Positions 44,245 through 53,947 of a stretch of DNA of 64,000 nucleotides are shown piece by piece. This DNA is from Pseudomonadota bacterium (GTDB lineage: Bacteria > Pseudomonadota > Alphaproteobacteria > Rhizobiales > Phreatobacteraceae): contig JAIUOO010000001.1 of assembly GCA_020161695.1 (NCBI GenBank), positions 1 through 64,000 of the forward strand. The letters are read 5' to 3'. The position numbers and the translations under genes are program-made. Every line of letters starts with the position of its first letter. Within the stretch, counting starts at the first letter, position 1. The notes beneath the pieces were generated by a model, which saw nothing but the letters and a program-made list of their open reading frames with translations, did not search any database and was not told where the DNA came from.

Positions 44245-45642
44245 TTGCCCGCCCCTCTGACCCTGTTCGACAAGCTCTGGCGCAGTCACGTCGTCACCGA
44301 GCGCGACGACGGCCTCGCCCTGCTCTGGATCGACCGTCACTTCGTCCATGAAGGCTCGCACCACGCCTTCGGGCAGATCGCGGCGCGGGGCGCGAAGGTC
44401 GCCCGGCCGGACCTGACCTTCGGCGTCGCTGACCATTACGTGCCGACGCGCGGGCGCGGACTGCCGATCCCAGACGCCTCGGTCGCCCGCATGGTCGACC
44501 AGCTCTCCGCCAATACGGCCGCACACGGCATCACGCTGTTCGGCCTTGATGATGCCAGGCAGGGCATCGTCCATGTCACGGGCACCGAACAGGGGCTGAC
44601 GCTGCCCGGCCTCACCGTCGTCTGCGGCGACAGCCACACCTCCACCCATGGCGCCTTCGGGGCCTATGCCTTCGGTATCGGCGCGTCGGAGGTGGCCCAT
44701 GTGCTGGCGACCCAGACGCTCTGGCAGAAAAAGCCGAAGCGCATGAGGGTCGGAGTCGATGGCATGATCGGGCTGGGCATCACCGCCAAGGACATCATGC
44801 TGACGGTCATCGCGACCATCGGCGCCGACGGCGCGGCCGGCCACGCCATTGAGTTTGCGGGCTCGGCCATACGCGGATTGTCGATGGAAGGGCGCATGAC
44901 CCTCTGCAACATGTCGATCGAGGCCGGCGGGCGTTGCGGCATGGTCGCGCCGGACGAGACGACGTTCGCCTACCTCGCGGGCCGCCCCTTCGCGCCGGCC
45001 GGCGATGTCTGGACCGCCGCCATCGACGACTGGCGGCGTCTGCCGACAGATGCCGATGCGGCTTTTGACCGCGAAGTCGCCCTCGACGGCGCCGACATCG
45101 CACCGACCGTGACCTGGGGCATCAGCCCGGAACAGGCCCTGCCGATCACGGCCAGCGTGCCCGATCCCGCCGGCATGGCCGATGCCGTCAAGGCAGCCGC
45201 GACGCGCGATGCGCTGGACTACATGGCGCTCGCGCCCGGCCAGAAGCTCGACACCATCGCGGTGGACCGGGTGTTCATCGGCTCCTGCACCAATTCCCGG
45301 ATCGAGGACCTGCGCGCGGCCGCCGGCGTGCTTGCCGGCAAACGCGCGAAGGTGCCGGGCCTCGTCTCGCCAGGCTCCTCATTGGTCAAGCAGCAGGCCG
45401 AGCAGGAGGGCCTCGCCCGCATCTTCACGGAGGCGGGCCTCGAATGGGTCGAGTCCGGCTGTTCCATGTGCGTCGGCATGAACGGCGACATGGTCGCGCC
45501 CGGTGAGCGCTGCGCCTCGACCACCAACCGCAACTTCAAGGGACGGCAGGGGCCGGGCGCGCGCACGCATCTGATGTCGCCGGCCATGGTCGCAGCGGCG
45601 GCCGTCACGGGTCATCTCACCGATGTGAGGCGCTTCTCATGA
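44245..45642 (+). CDS. leuC: 3-isopropylmalate dehydratase large subunit-type aconitase family protein
   Basis: A 465-residue LeuC-like [4Fe-4S] dehydratase subunit. It has [13 protein letters not shown] at the start, [19 protein letters not shown], and the iron-sulphur Cys residues in [13 protein letters not shown] and [11 protein letters not shown]. There is no ATG in frame near the start; the TTG at 44245 gives a standard N-terminus, while the open frame reaches a TTG at 44182. Location next to gntR and an ICL-type lyase suggests a catabolic dehydratase (for example of a dimethylmalate-like acid) rather than, or besides, leucine synthesis. It overlaps leuD by 4 bp. Confidence 0.88.
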   Translation: MPAPLTLFDKLWRSHVVTERDDGLALLWIDRHFVHEGSHHAFGQIAARGAKVARPDLTFGVADHYVPTRGRGLPIPDASVARMVDQLSANTAAHGITLFGLDDARQGIVHVTGTEQGLTLPGLTVVCGDSHTSTHGAFGAYAFGIGASEVAHVLATQTLWQKKPKRMRVGVDGMIGLGITAKDIMLTVIATIGADGAAGHAIEFAGSAIRGLSMEGRMTLCNMSIEAGGRCGMVAPDETTFAYLAGRPFAPAGDVWTAAIDDWRRLPTDADAAFDREVALDGADIAPTVTWGISPEQALPITASVPDPAGMADAVKAAATRDALDYMALAPGQKLDTIAVDRVFIGSCTNSRIEDLRAAAGVLAGKRAKVPGLVSPGSSLVKQQAEQEGLARIFTEAGLEWVESGCSMCVGMNGDMVAPGERCASTTNRNFKGRQGPGARTHLMSPAMVAAAAVTGHLTDVRRFS

Positions 45643-46217
45643 GGCCGTTCACCACTGAAACGGCCGCGATGCTGAAGCTGCCGGTCGCCAATGTCGATAC
45701 CGACCAGCTCATCCCGGCCCGGTTCATGAAGGAGCCGCGCAAGCCGGAAGGCTATGGCCGCTTCCTGCTTCACGACCTGATCGCCGAAGCCGACATGCCG
45801 AAGCCGGAGGCCGGCCAGACCATCCTCGTCGCCCGCCGCAATTTCGGCTGCGGCTCCTCGCGCGAGGCTGCCGTCTACGCGCTGGCCGATTTCGGTTTCC
45901 GTGCCGTGATCGCGCCGGGCTTCGGCGACATCTTCGCGTCCAACTGCGTCAAGAACGGCGTGGTGCCCGCGACCGTCAGCGAGGCCGATGCCGAGGCCCT
46001 GCTGGCGGCAGGCAACCTGCCCGTCACCATCGACCTGGAAGCGCAGCGCATCGCCTGCGGCAATATCGTCGTCGATTTCACCATCGACCCGGTCTGGCGC
46101 ACCCAGCTCCTGAAGGGCTGGGACGACATCGACCTGACGCTGGCCGAGGCCGATGGTATTGCGGCCTTCCTCGCGCAGGACGCGGCCGGGCGCCCGTGGG
46201 CCGCGCCCAGGCGCTAA
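45639..46217 (+). CDS. leuD: 3-isopropylmalate dehydratase small subunit-type protein
   Basis: A 192-residue swivel-domain subunit paired with LeuC. It has [16 protein letters not shown] near residue 18, the conserved [19 protein letters not shown] (substrate-binding Arg and Ser) and [18 protein letters not shown]. The length is normal for LeuD. The ATG overlaps the leuC stop by 4 bp. Pathway remarks are as for the large subunit: true leucine synthesis cannot be excluded from the sequence. Confidence 0.9.
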   Translation: MRPFTTETAAMLKLPVANVDTDQLIPARFMKEPRKPEGYGRFLLHDLIAEADMPKPEAGQTILVARRNFGCGSSREAAVYALADFGFRAVIAPGFGDIFASNCVKNGVVPATVSEADAEALLAAGNLPVTIDLEAQRIACGNIVVDFTIDPVWRTQLLKGWDDIDLTLAEADGIAAFLAQDAAGRPWAAPRR

Positions 46218-46234
46218 CGACGGGGGTAGGGTCC

Positions 46235-46600
46235 ATGCCGACGGAGGCCATCCATCACGTTCAGATCGCCATGCCGGCCGGCCGCGAGGCGGAAGCGCGC
46301 GCCTTCTATGCCGGCCTGCTTGGCATCCCCGAAGCGCCGAAGCCCGCCACCCTCGCCGCGCGGGGCGGTTGCTGGTTCGAGCAGGGGGCGCTGCGCATTC
46401 ACCTGGGCGTGGAGGCCGATTTTCGCCCCGCGCGGAAGGCTCATCCGGCGTTGCTGGTGAGCAATCTCGCCGGGCTGGTGGACGATCTGCGTGCCGCCGG
46501 CTACCCGCTGAATGAGGACGAGCCCCTGCCCGGCTTCGTGCGCATCTTTGTCAGCGATCCCTTCGGCAACCGGATCGAACTGATGGAAGCGGTCCGCTGA
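46235..46600 (+). CDS. VOC family (glyoxalase-like) protein
   Basis: A 121-residue single-domain vicinal-oxygen-chelate protein: IHHVQIAMPAGREAEARAFY at the N-terminus (metal His), GALRIHLGVEADF in the middle, and FVSDPFGNRIELMEAV at the end (metal Glu). It could be a lyase, dioxygenase-like or resistance protein; the substrate is unknown. It begins 17 bp after leuD on the same strand and may belong to the same transcript. The ATG at 46235 was chosen over an in-frame upstream frame that overlaps leuD. Confidence 0.85.
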   Translation: MPTEAIHHVQIAMPAGREAEARAFYAGLLGIPEAPKPATLAARGGCWFEQGALRIHLGVEADFRPARKAHPALLVSNLAGLVDDLRAAGYPLNEDEPLPGFVRIFVSDPFGNRIELMEAVR

Positions 46601-46610
46601 TCGGGAGACC

Positions 46611-47231
46611 TCACTCCCCCGCCAGCGCGGCCTTCACCGCCGGGCGCTGTTCCATCGCCTTCATATGCGCGGCGACCTTCGGGAAGCGGTTCACGTCGAC
46701 GCCGTCGCCCTCGAGCCAGCGCGACACCGTGTAGAGATAGGCATCGGCGACCGTATAGGTCTCGCCCATCACCCACGGCCCTTTCAGGAAATCGCGCTCG
46801 ATCAGCGCGAAGCTCGCGGCCATGGTCTCCGGCACCTTGGCGCGCATGTCGAGGAAGGAGCTCTCCTCCGTCGCCCAGCGGGCGCCGCGATGCTTGTGCG
46901 CGTGGTTCACATGCACCGTCGAGGACAGGTAGCTGGTGAAGGCCTGCATTTCCGCGAAGGCGTGCGGATCGTCGAGCGGCGCGAGCTTCCTGTCCGGATG
47001 GCTCTGGGCGACGAAGGCGAGGATCGCGACGTTCTCGGTGAGCACGCCCCGGTCGGTGACGAGCGCCGGCACGCGGCCCTTCGGATTGACCGCGAGAAAA
47101 GCGGGTTTGGTCTGTTCGGCCGTGGCGAAGTCAACCTTCACCGGCTCGTAGTCGGCGCCGGCCTCTTCCAGCGCGATGCGCGAGGCAAGCGCACAGGTCT
47201 TCGGGCCGTAGAAGAACTTCATCTTGGCCAT
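46611..47231 (-). CDS. Glutathione S-transferase family protein
   Basis: A 206-residue cytosolic GST. The thioredoxin-like N-terminal domain has FFYGPKTCALASRIALEEAG (Cys in the active-site loop, as in beta-class enzymes) and NPKGRVPALVTDRGVLTENVAI (cis-Pro and glutathione gamma-glutamyl site). The C-terminal helical domain holds GPWVMGETYTVADAYLYTVS. An in-frame ATG 9 bases downstream is another start. It lies 4 bp after tyrS on the same strand. Confidence 0.9.
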   Translation of the reverse strand: MAKMKFFYGPKTCALASRIALEEAGADYEPVKVDFATAEQTKPAFLAVNPKGRVPALVTDRGVLTENVAILAFVAQSHPDRKLAPLDDPHAFAEMQAFTSYLSSTVHVNHAHKHRGARWATEESSFLDMRAKVPETMAASFALIERDFLKGPWVMGETYTVADAYLYTVSRWLEGDGVDVNRFPKVAAHMKAMEQRPAVKAALAGE

Positions 47232-47235
47232 GATC

Positions 47236-48489
47236 TCACCCTGCCTTCACGAGGACATGCTTCTTGCGGCCGAAGGACAGCTTGGCGACACCGTCCCTGA
47301 GCGCAGCGGCGGTGACGGTCGCCTGCGGGTCCGTCACCGTCTCGTCGTTGATCTTGAGCCCGCCGCCCGCGACCTGCCGGCGCGCCTCGCCGTTGGAGGC
47401 GACGAGGCCTGCGCGCACGAACAGGTTCAAAACGCCGATGCCGGCGGCAAGCTCGGCCTCCGGCACGGTGACCACCGGCAGGTCATCGCCCAGCGCGCCC
47501 TGTTCGAAGGTCTTCTTCGCCGTCTCGGCCGCCGCCTCCGCCGCCTCGCGGCCGCGGATCAGCGCGGTCGCTTCGGTCGCCAGAACTTTCTTGGCCTCGT
47601 TGATCTCGGCGCCCTGCAGAGCGGCCAGCCGGTCGATCTCCGCCATCGGCAGCAGCGTGAACAGCTTGAGGAAGCGCGCGACGTCGCCATCCTCGGTGTT
47701 CCGCCAGAACTGCCAGTAATCGTAGTTCGACAGCATGTCGGCGTTGAGCCAGACGGCGCCGGCGGCCGTCTTGCCCATCTTGGCCCCGGAAGAGGTCGTC
47801 AGCAGCGGGCAGGTCAGCGCGTAGAGCTGATGCGTGCCCATGCGCCGGCCGAGATCGACGCCGGTGACGATGTTGCCCCACTGATCCGAGCCGCCCATCT
47901 GCAGGTTGGTGCCGTAGCGGCGCGCCAGTTCCACGAAATCGTAGGACTGGAGGATCATGTAGTTGAACTCGATGAACGAGAGCTCCTGCTCGCGCTCCAG
48001 CCGCATCCTGACCGAATCCATGGTCAGCATGCGGTTCACCGAGAAGTGCCGGCCGATGTCCCTGAGCATCTCGATGTAGTTGAGCTTGGTCAGCCACTCC
48101 GCATTGTCGGCCATGACGGCGTCGGTCTTGGCCCCGCCATAGGTCAGGAGCTTGGCGAACACGCCCTTCAGCGCGTTCTTGTTGGCCTCGATATCGTCCA
48201 GCGAGAGGATCTTGCGCGTCTCGTCGCGGCCGGAGGGGTCGCCGACGCGGGTGGTGCCGCCACCCATCAGGGTGATCGGCTTGCCCGCCCCGGTCGCCTG
48301 CATCCAGTGCAGCATCATGATCGACAGCAGGTGCCCGACATGGAGCGAGGGCGCGGTGCAGTCATAGCCCACATAGGCCACGACCTCCCCTTTGGCCGCC
48401 AGGGCGTCGAGGCCCTGCATGTCGGACATCTGGTGGATGAACCCGCGCTCGGTGAGGGTGCGCAGGAAGTCGGAAGCCGGGGCGGTCAT
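47236..48489 (-). CDS. tyrS: Tyrosyl-tRNA synthetase
   Basis: A 417-residue class I aminoacyl-tRNA synthetase. It has a HIGH-type motif in [14 protein letters not shown] (HVGH), the tyrosine pocket region [19 protein letters not shown] and a KMSKS-type loop [17 protein letters not shown]. The C-terminal S4 RNA-binding domain ends [11 protein letters not shown]. The length is normal for bacterial TyrRS. It diverges from anmK across about 100 bp. Confidence 0.97.
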   Translation of the reverse strand: MTAPASDFLRTLTERGFIHQMSDMQGLDALAAKGEVVAYVGYDCTAPSLHVGHLLSIMMLHWMQATGAGKPITLMGGGTTRVGDPSGRDETRKILSLDDIEANKNALKGVFAKLLTYGGAKTDAVMADNAEWLTKLNYIEMLRDIGRHFSVNRMLTMDSVRMRLEREQELSFIEFNYMILQSYDFVELARRYGTNLQMGGSDQWGNIVTGVDLGRRMGTHQLYALTCPLLTTSSGAKMGKTAAGAVWLNADMLSNYDYWQFWRNTEDGDVARFLKLFTLLPMAEIDRLAALQGAEINEAKKVLATEATALIRGREAAEAAAETAKKTFEQGALGDDLPVVTVPEAELAAGIGVLNLFVRAGLVASNGEARRQVAGGGLKINDETVTDPQATVTAAALRDGVAKLSFGRKKHVLVKAG

Positions 48490-48591
48490 GATCTTTCCAG
48501 TTGGCGTTGATTCACCGGACCTCGCGCCCGGCGGAGGCGCGGTGTAGCAGAGGCAGGGCTCAATTTCATCTGATCGATTCGGTTAGTCTCC

Positions 48592-49683
48592 ATGCGCGCC
48601 ATCGGCCTGATGTCCGGAACCTCGATGGACGGCGTCGACGTGGCGCTGCTCGACACCGACGGCGAGGCCATTTCGGCCTTCGGACCGACGGGCTACCGGG
48701 CCTATACCGAGGACGAGCGCGCCCTGCTGCGCGAGGCGCTGAAAGAGGGCGCGACGTTCACCGACCGCACGGCCCGCACGCCGCTCATGGCGAAGGCCGA
48801 GGACCTGATCACCCGCGCCCATGCCGAGGCGGTCGAGCTGATTCTGGAGAAGAACAGCCTCACCCGGGCCGATATCGGCGTCATCGGCTTTCACGGCCAG
48901 ACCGTGCTGCATCGCCCTGACATCGGGCTCACCGTGCAGATCGGCGACGGCGTTGCGCTGCGTCAGCGGCTCGGCATCCCCGTCGTCTACGATCTCCGGC
49001 AGGCCGATGTCGCGGGAGGCGGCCAGGGCGCGCCGCTGGTGCCCGTATTCCACCGGGCGCTCGCCACACAGAAGGCCCTGCCCCGGCCTCTTGCGGTGGT
49101 GAATATCGGCGGCGTCGCCAATGTCACCCTCATCGGCCGCGGCGACGAACTCCTTGCCTTCGACACCGGCCCGGGCAACGCGCTGGTCGATGACTGGATC
49201 GCTGCGCGCACCGGCGCGCGCATGGATGCCGGCGGCGCGACGGCTGCGCGCGGGCGCGCGGACGAGGCGCTGCTTGCATGGCTTCTGGTCCATCCCTTCT
49301 TCGCCAAGCCGCCGCCGAAATCGCTGGATCGCAACGCCTTCGCCTTCTCGGTTGTCGGCACGGTCGCGACGGAGGACGGCGCGGCGACACTGACGGCCTT
49401 CACCGCACGCTCGATCGCCCGCGCGGCCGATTTCGCGAAAGAGCGACCGGCGCTCTGGATCGTCTGCGGCGGCGGCGCGAAGAATCCGGAACTGCTGCGC
49501 CTTCTGGCTGAAGCGGCGCGCGCCGAGGTCAGGACCGGCGAGGATGTCGGCTGGTCCTCCGATTTCCTCGAAGCACAGGCCTTCGCCTTCCTCGCCGTTC
49601 GGTCGATGCGCGGCCTGCCGCTGACCTTCCCGTCCACCACCGGCGTCCGGGAGCCGGTCACCGGCGGCGTGGTCGTGGAATAG
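48592..49683 (+). CDS. anmK: Anhydro-N-acetylmuramic acid kinase
   Basis: A 363-residue kinase of murein recycling that converts 1,6-anhydro-MurNAc to MurNAc-6-phosphate. The N-terminal ATP-binding segment IGLMSGTSMDGVDVALLDTD is diagnostic, with DIGVIGFHGQTVLHRP, AVVNIGGVANVTLIG, AFDTGPGNALVDDWI and LWIVCGGGAKNPELL following the family order. Its position back-to-back with tyrS is the common arrangement in alphaproteobacteria. Confidence 0.95.
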   Translation: MRAIGLMSGTSMDGVDVALLDTDGEAISAFGPTGYRAYTEDERALLREALKEGATFTDRTARTPLMAKAEDLITRAHAEAVELILEKNSLTRADIGVIGFHGQTVLHRPDIGLTVQIGDGVALRQRLGIPVVYDLRQADVAGGGQGAPLVPVFHRALATQKALPRPLAVVNIGGVANVTLIGRGDELLAFDTGPGNALVDDWIAARTGARMDAGGATAARGRADEALLAWLLVHPFFAKPPPKSLDRNAFAFSVVGTVATEDGAATLTAFTARSIARAADFAKERPALWIVCGGGAKNPELLRLLAEAARAEVRTGEDVGWSSDFLEAQAFAFLAVRSMRGLPLTFPSTTGVREPVTGGVVVE

Positions 49684-49736
49684 ACAAGCGGGCCGGCCTA
49701 CTATCGCCCCCACCGCTTGCTGCCATCGAGAAGCCC

Positions 49737-50054
49737 ATGACCGTCCACGACCTTTCGCCCGCCGACGTCGCTGCCGGCCTTGCCGACGACACCATGCTGC
49801 TCATCGACGTACGCGAGCCGCACGAAGTCGCCATGGCGCGCATCCCGGATGCCGTGAACCTGCCGCTGTCCAGCTTCGATCCCCGCGACATTCCAGATCC
49901 GCAGGGTCGGCGCGTGGTCTTCCTCTGCGCCGGAGGGATCAGGTCGGTGCAGGCATCCGAGATCGCGCAGAGCCACGGCAAGCCTTATGACGCGCATCTC
50001 GCGGGTGGCCTGAAGGCCTGGGCGATGGCTGGGCAGCCGTTCGAGCGGGGTTGA
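49737..50054 (+). CDS. Single-domain rhodanese
   Basis: A 105-residue sulphurtransferase domain. LLIDVREPHEVAMARIPDAV begins the fold, and the active-site loop VVFLCAGGIRSVQASEIA carries the catalytic Cys64. Small rhodaneses move sulphane sulphur to cyanide or thiol acceptors; the physiological partner is unknown. It lies 53 bp after anmK and converges with the large AsmA-like gene, 3 bp from its stop. Confidence 0.88.
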   Translation: MTVHDLSPADVAAGLADDTMLLIDVREPHEVAMARIPDAVNLPLSSFDPRDIPDPQGRRVVFLCAGGIRSVQASEIAQSHGKPYDAHLAGGLKAWAMAGQPFERG

Positions 50055-50057
50055 GGC

Positions 50058-53000
50058 TCAGCGCTGCGTCGAGCCGACCGTATCGTCCAGCCGGGGCGCG
50101 GTGGCGCGTCCCGATCCACCGCGGAACTCGAACATCTTGCGCAGGAAGCCCGGGGTCACCGCGGAAAGCGGGTTGATCATCAGGCGCGGGGCGCTGACGG
50201 CGCCGGATATCTGGTAGGTGATGCCGAAGACGCCCTCGTCCGGCGACCCGCCCATGAACAGGCCGAGCACGGGGATGCGCGCGAAGATGTTGTTCAGCGC
50301 GTAGGCGGGCACGTAGGTGCCGCGCAGGTTCAGCCGGTCCCGCCCGGGATCGAATTCGCCCTCGACTGTCGCGCCGATGGCGGCGCCCCACAGAAGGCCG
50401 TCGGAGATCGACACGCGCCCCTCGGTGCGCGCGAAATTGGCGCGCAGGCGCGTGAAGGCAAAGGCATCGTTGCCCGCCGCCGGCGGCGGCGCGGCCTGGC
50501 CACGGCTGTTGTTTGGCGGTTCGCCCGCCGCCGCCACCATGCCGGAAATGGCGCGGTCGCCGCGGATGCCGAAATTGGTGATCTCGACAGCGCCCTGACG
50601 GATATCCCCGCCGGACTGGATCGGCGACATGACCAGCGCGAGTTCGCCGCCCTGCAGCGAGCGGTAGATATCGAGGAAGCGCAGCAGCGCCCCGGCATCG
50701 CCGGCCGAGACAGCGATCCGAGCGGCATTGCCCTGCCCGCGCTGTTCCACCGCGAAGGGCGCGTTGCGCCCGACCCGGCCGGAGGCGGTGAGCGACCGGA
50801 TCTCCGAGCCGCGCCTGTTCATGCGCAGTTCGAGCTGGCGGATCACCTCGCCGCCGCTGCCGGCCACGGCCGCCACCTTGAAGTCTAGCTCCATCTCGCC
50901 GGTCGCCGGTTCGGCGGCAGGCGTGCGGCCGGAACCGAGCCGGGGCGCCTCGGTCAGCGATTTCAGGAGGTTGCGCGCATCGATGACCTCGCCGCGCGCG
51001 GTGACGCGATGGCCGGCTCCGGCGCGCTCAACGCGCACGTTCATGCGATCGCCATCGGACAGGTTGTAAGCAGGGAATGTGCCGGAAACGAGCGCACCCT
51101 TGTCGTCGAAGGTCGCCGAGCCGCGCACCAGCACGCCTCGGCTCTCGACCAGCAGGTCCTCAAGCTTCCAGCCGTCATCACCCTCGACCGCCACGAAACG
51201 CGCTCGCGCGGCCTGTCCGCGCGGCTTGGTCCAGCCCGGCAGGAGATCGGCAAGTGCCGCCGGCCCCAGGTCCACCTCGACATTGTAGCGGCCGGAATCC
51301 TCGCCCACCGTCATCACCCGGACGGGCGTCGGTCCGGCGATGCGCGGGCCGATATTGAGGCCGAGCCGCGCCCGGCCGCGATCGTCCAGCGTCGCGGTGA
51401 GACGAATCTCCGGCTTCGCCTCGGGTCGGGGCTTGCGGTACTCGAAATTCGCCTGCGCGCCGCCAAGTACACCCTGCCCGCGCATGGTGAAGGAGCGCGG
51501 CGTCGTCTGGACCTTGAAGGCGGCGCGCTCGACGCGCATCTCGCCGAAGGCATTGTCGGCGGCGAAGCCGGTGAAGTCGGCGTCCACCACATAGTCGATC
51601 AGGTTCGGCTGGAAGGTCTCGGTCAGCGGCACGTTGACCGTGACATTGGCGACGACCGTGCCGTCGACCTTGCCCGAGGGCAGCGTCGGCCCGGTGGCGG
51701 CGCCCTTGAACGCTTCCTGGCCGAGCAGCGCAAAGGCCGCTTCCGCCGTGCCTTGCAGCCGGAACCGGCTGATCGACTGGGCCGGCTGGATGCGGTGGTC
51801 GGGAATGTCGAACGACCCCTGGCTTAGCACCAGCCGCTTGCCGGGAGCCGGCTCCAGCGTTCCCCGCAACACCGAAAGCTGGGCCATCTGGCCGTCGACC
51901 ACGACGTCGATATCGGTGCCGGAGAGCGGCGAGAGGCCCGGCATCACGCGCAGCGCCGTGCCGCGCAGTTTCGCGCGCACCGACAGCGCATCCTTTTCGA
52001 GGACCCAGTGCTTGGTGGCCAGAAGGCCGACCGGCACGGTGACGCGCACACTCGTCTCCTCGGTCGTGCCGCCCGCCATATTGTCAGCGACCCAGTCGCG
52101 CACATGCGGGTTCGACGCGCGCGGCCAGAGTTGCAGCGCCGTCGCGATCGGCATCTTGCCGGCGCGCAGGTCGAGCGAGATGCCCGGCGAGGCACCCGTG
52201 AACGCGACCTGACCGGTGAGGCTGGCGAGCGGGTCGCCGCCCTGATCGACGGTCAGCCGCTCGATGCTGAGGGTTCGCGGCCCGGGGTCGAAAATGAAGC
52301 GCGCATCGCGAACGTTGATCGGAACAGGCGGTTCGTGCGGGTTGAGCACGGAGGTCACGGCCTTGACGTTGGAGACCTCGACGACGAGCGGCTCGCCCGC
52401 CGTGGCGGGCGGCGTCACCAGCCCGTTCAGCTCGGCGCGGTTGTGGCCGGAAACCACCTGGACGCGGTCGACGATCAGCCCGCGGTCGCCGGCCCGCCAG
52501 CGCACCTCGGCGGCGATCTCGTCGATCACCACACGCATGGCGGCGTCATTGAGGTCGCCGACCTCGCCACGGCCGAGACTGACGCGCCCCGAAAAGCCCG
52601 AAGGATCGCCGGATGCGTCGAGAACGGCCTGCAGCGCACCGGAAATCGGCGTATCCGCGTAGAAGACCTGTGGCCCCTGGACCGCGAGGCTGAGATCGCG
52701 CGGCGACATGCCGGTCATGGTCACGTCGATCCGCCGCCGGCCTTCGGCGTCGCGCGGGGTGACCATGGCCGTGGAGGTCCAGCGCGCGCCGGACCCGGAA
52801 GCGTCGATGCCGAGCGACAGACCACCCTGCTGCGGTGCGGTCAGGTCGAAATCGATGCCGGCGAAGACGAAGCGCTTGCCGGAGCGCACGTCGTCGACGA
52901 TCACCGTGCCGTTCCGAAGGCCGAAGCCGGTCAGACGATGGCCGTCGAGGCCGGAGCGCTCGAAAATGTCGAGCCAGATACCGAGCCTGCGGAACGGCGA

Positions 53001-53657
53001 GAGCTCGGGCTCCGGCAGGGTTGAGGTGAGTTCTGCCTGCGGCTGCTGGACGGGCTGCGACGAGGCAGGACCCGTATCCTCCGGCAATTGCGCCCTGAAG
53101 CGCCCGGCCGCGAGCGCGATCTGGCCGTCCTCGCCGACCTTCAGCGCCACCGAGGCGCCGACCAGATCAACCCGCCGGATGGCGGGACGGCCGAGCAGCG
53201 GCAGTCCGTCGAGTTCCAATGCGATGCGCGGCATGGAAGCGACGCGGCGGCCATCGACATCCTTGATGACGACATCGCGCGCCTCGATCTCGACCCGGCC
53301 CTGCGCGTCCCGTGCGGCCACCGCCGAACCGATGCTCACCTGGCGGCCATCGCCCAGCTGCTCGGACAGCGAGCGCGCGATCCACGGCGTCAGCATGTCG
53401 AGGCCGACGCCGCTGCCGACACGCATCTGCCAGGCGAGAATGAGAATCGGCGTCGAGATGACAAGGACAAGGGCCGCGGCTATGCCGACCACCCATCGCC
53501 GGCGTGCCGACCAGCAGGAAACCGGGCCACCGCACAGCGCCAGCAGGAAGGCCGGGATCCGCCGGTTGGACCAGCGCGGCCCCAGGCGGCGCGCCACCGC
53601 TTCATCCGCCGGAACGGCAGACGCGGGACCACGGCCCTGATCGGCGCGCCACTCCAT
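50058..53657 (-). CDS. Large AsmA-like / DUF3971 envelope protein (YhdP/TamB-type)
   Basis: A 1,199-residue protein. A cytoplasmic N-terminus is followed by one membrane anchor near residues 55-78 (WVVGIAAALVLVISTPILILAW), then a long periplasmic part with repeated beta-strand patterns, a DUF3971-like centre and an AsmA-type C-terminal region (GEFDPGRDRLNLRGTYVPAY, LGLFMGGSPDEGVFGITYQI). Proteins of this kind act in phospholipid transport or outer-membrane homeostasis. The first ATG gives a charged N-terminal tail of 50 residues; a later start is possible. It converges with the rhodanese gene and diverges from the peroxiredoxin gene. Confidence 0.85.
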   Translation of the reverse strand: MEWRADQGRGPASAVPADEAVARRLGPRWSNRRIPAFLLALCGGPVSCWSARRRWVVGIAAALVLVISTPILILAWQMRVGSGVGLDMLTPWIARSLSEQLGDGRQVSIGSAVAARDAQGRVEIEARDVVIKDVDGRRVASMPRIALELDGLPLLGRPAIRRVDLVGASVALKVGEDGQIALAAGRFRAQLPEDTGPASSQPVQQPQAELTSTLPEPELSPFRRLGIWLDIFERSGLDGHRLTGFGLRNGTVIVDDVRSGKRFVFAGIDFDLTAPQQGGLSLGIDASGSGARWTSTAMVTPRDAEGRRRIDVTMTGMSPRDLSLAVQGPQVFYADTPISGALQAVLDASGDPSGFSGRVSLGRGEVGDLNDAAMRVVIDEIAAEVRWRAGDRGLIVDRVQVVSGHNRAELNGLVTPPATAGEPLVVEVSNVKAVTSVLNPHEPPVPINVRDARFIFDPGPRTLSIERLTVDQGGDPLASLTGQVAFTGASPGISLDLRAGKMPIATALQLWPRASNPHVRDWVADNMAGGTTEETSVRVTVPVGLLATKHWVLEKDALSVRAKLRGTALRVMPGLSPLSGTDIDVVVDGQMAQLSVLRGTLEPAPGKRLVLSQGSFDIPDHRIQPAQSISRFRLQGTAEAAFALLGQEAFKGAATGPTLPSGKVDGTVVANVTVNVPLTETFQPNLIDYVVDADFTGFAADNAFGEMRVERAAFKVQTTPRSFTMRGQGVLGGAQANFEYRKPRPEAKPEIRLTATLDDRGRARLGLNIGPRIAGPTPVRVMTVGEDSGRYNVEVDLGPAALADLLPGWTKPRGQAARARFVAVEGDDGWKLEDLLVESRGVLVRGSATFDDKGALVSGTFPAYNLSDGDRMNVRVERAGAGHRVTARGEVIDARNLLKSLTEAPRLGSGRTPAAEPATGEMELDFKVAAVAGSGGEVIRQLELRMNRRGSEIRSLTASGRVGRNAPFAVEQRGQGNAARIAVSAGDAGALLRFLDIYRSLQGGELALVMSPIQSGGDIRQGAVEITNFGIRGDRAISGMVAAAGEPPNNSRGQAAPPPAAGNDAFAFTRLRANFARTEGRVSISDGLLWGAAIGATVEGEFDPGRDRLNLRGTYVPAYALNNIFARIPVLGLFMGGSPDEGVFGITYQISGAVSAPRLMINPLSAVTPGFLRKMFEFRGGSGRATAPRLDDTVGSTQR

Positions 53658-53710
53658 CCCTCGGTCGTCCCCCGCCTCGCTGGGCTCTCCGGCCCGGAAC
53701 CATCACCTCG

Positions 53711-53757
53711 CGGCGCCCAAACGCCGACACGCAATCCTCGGCGCCCAAACGCCGACA
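53711..53757. repeat. 19-bp direct repeat upstream of the AsmA-like gene
   Basis: CGGCGCCCAAACGCCGACA occurs at 53711-53729 and again at 53739-53757. Each copy contains a short inverted repeat (CGGCG...CGCCG). It lies about 55 bp upstream of the AsmA-like start, in a promoter-bearing intergenic region; a tandem duplication or a binding site pair is possible. Confidence 0.6.
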
Positions 53758-53781
53758 AGTCAGAACCTGCCTGACCTCGCC

Positions 53782-53796
53782 TTAACCATCCGTTAG
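53782..53796 (+). promoter_or_regulatory. CtrA-like box between the AsmA-like gene and peroxiredoxin
   Basis: TTAACCATCCGTTAG matches the CtrA consensus TTAA-N7-TTAA except for the last base, and its first half equals the common half-site TTAACCAT. It lies in the divergent region that should hold promoters for both the AsmA-like gene and the peroxiredoxin. CtrA is the conserved cell-cycle regulator of alphaproteobacteria; binding here is inferred from the motif only. Confidence 0.4.
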
Positions 53797-53947
53797 GCAA
53801 GAAAAAGCAGGCGTCGCCTCATCCGAGGCTTATAGGCCATCGGCTGGACGAATCCACGCCGTACACCCACGATCCCCGATAGAAAATCGGAACCGCTCTG
53901 CCGCGAGGCGGAACATCCGCCACAAAGCCGACGAAAGGAAGGCGCGA

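Noticed and set aside
47224..48510. 428-codon plus-strand frame opposite tyrS
   Set aside because: Shadow of tyrS, which carries all synthetase motifs on the minus strand.
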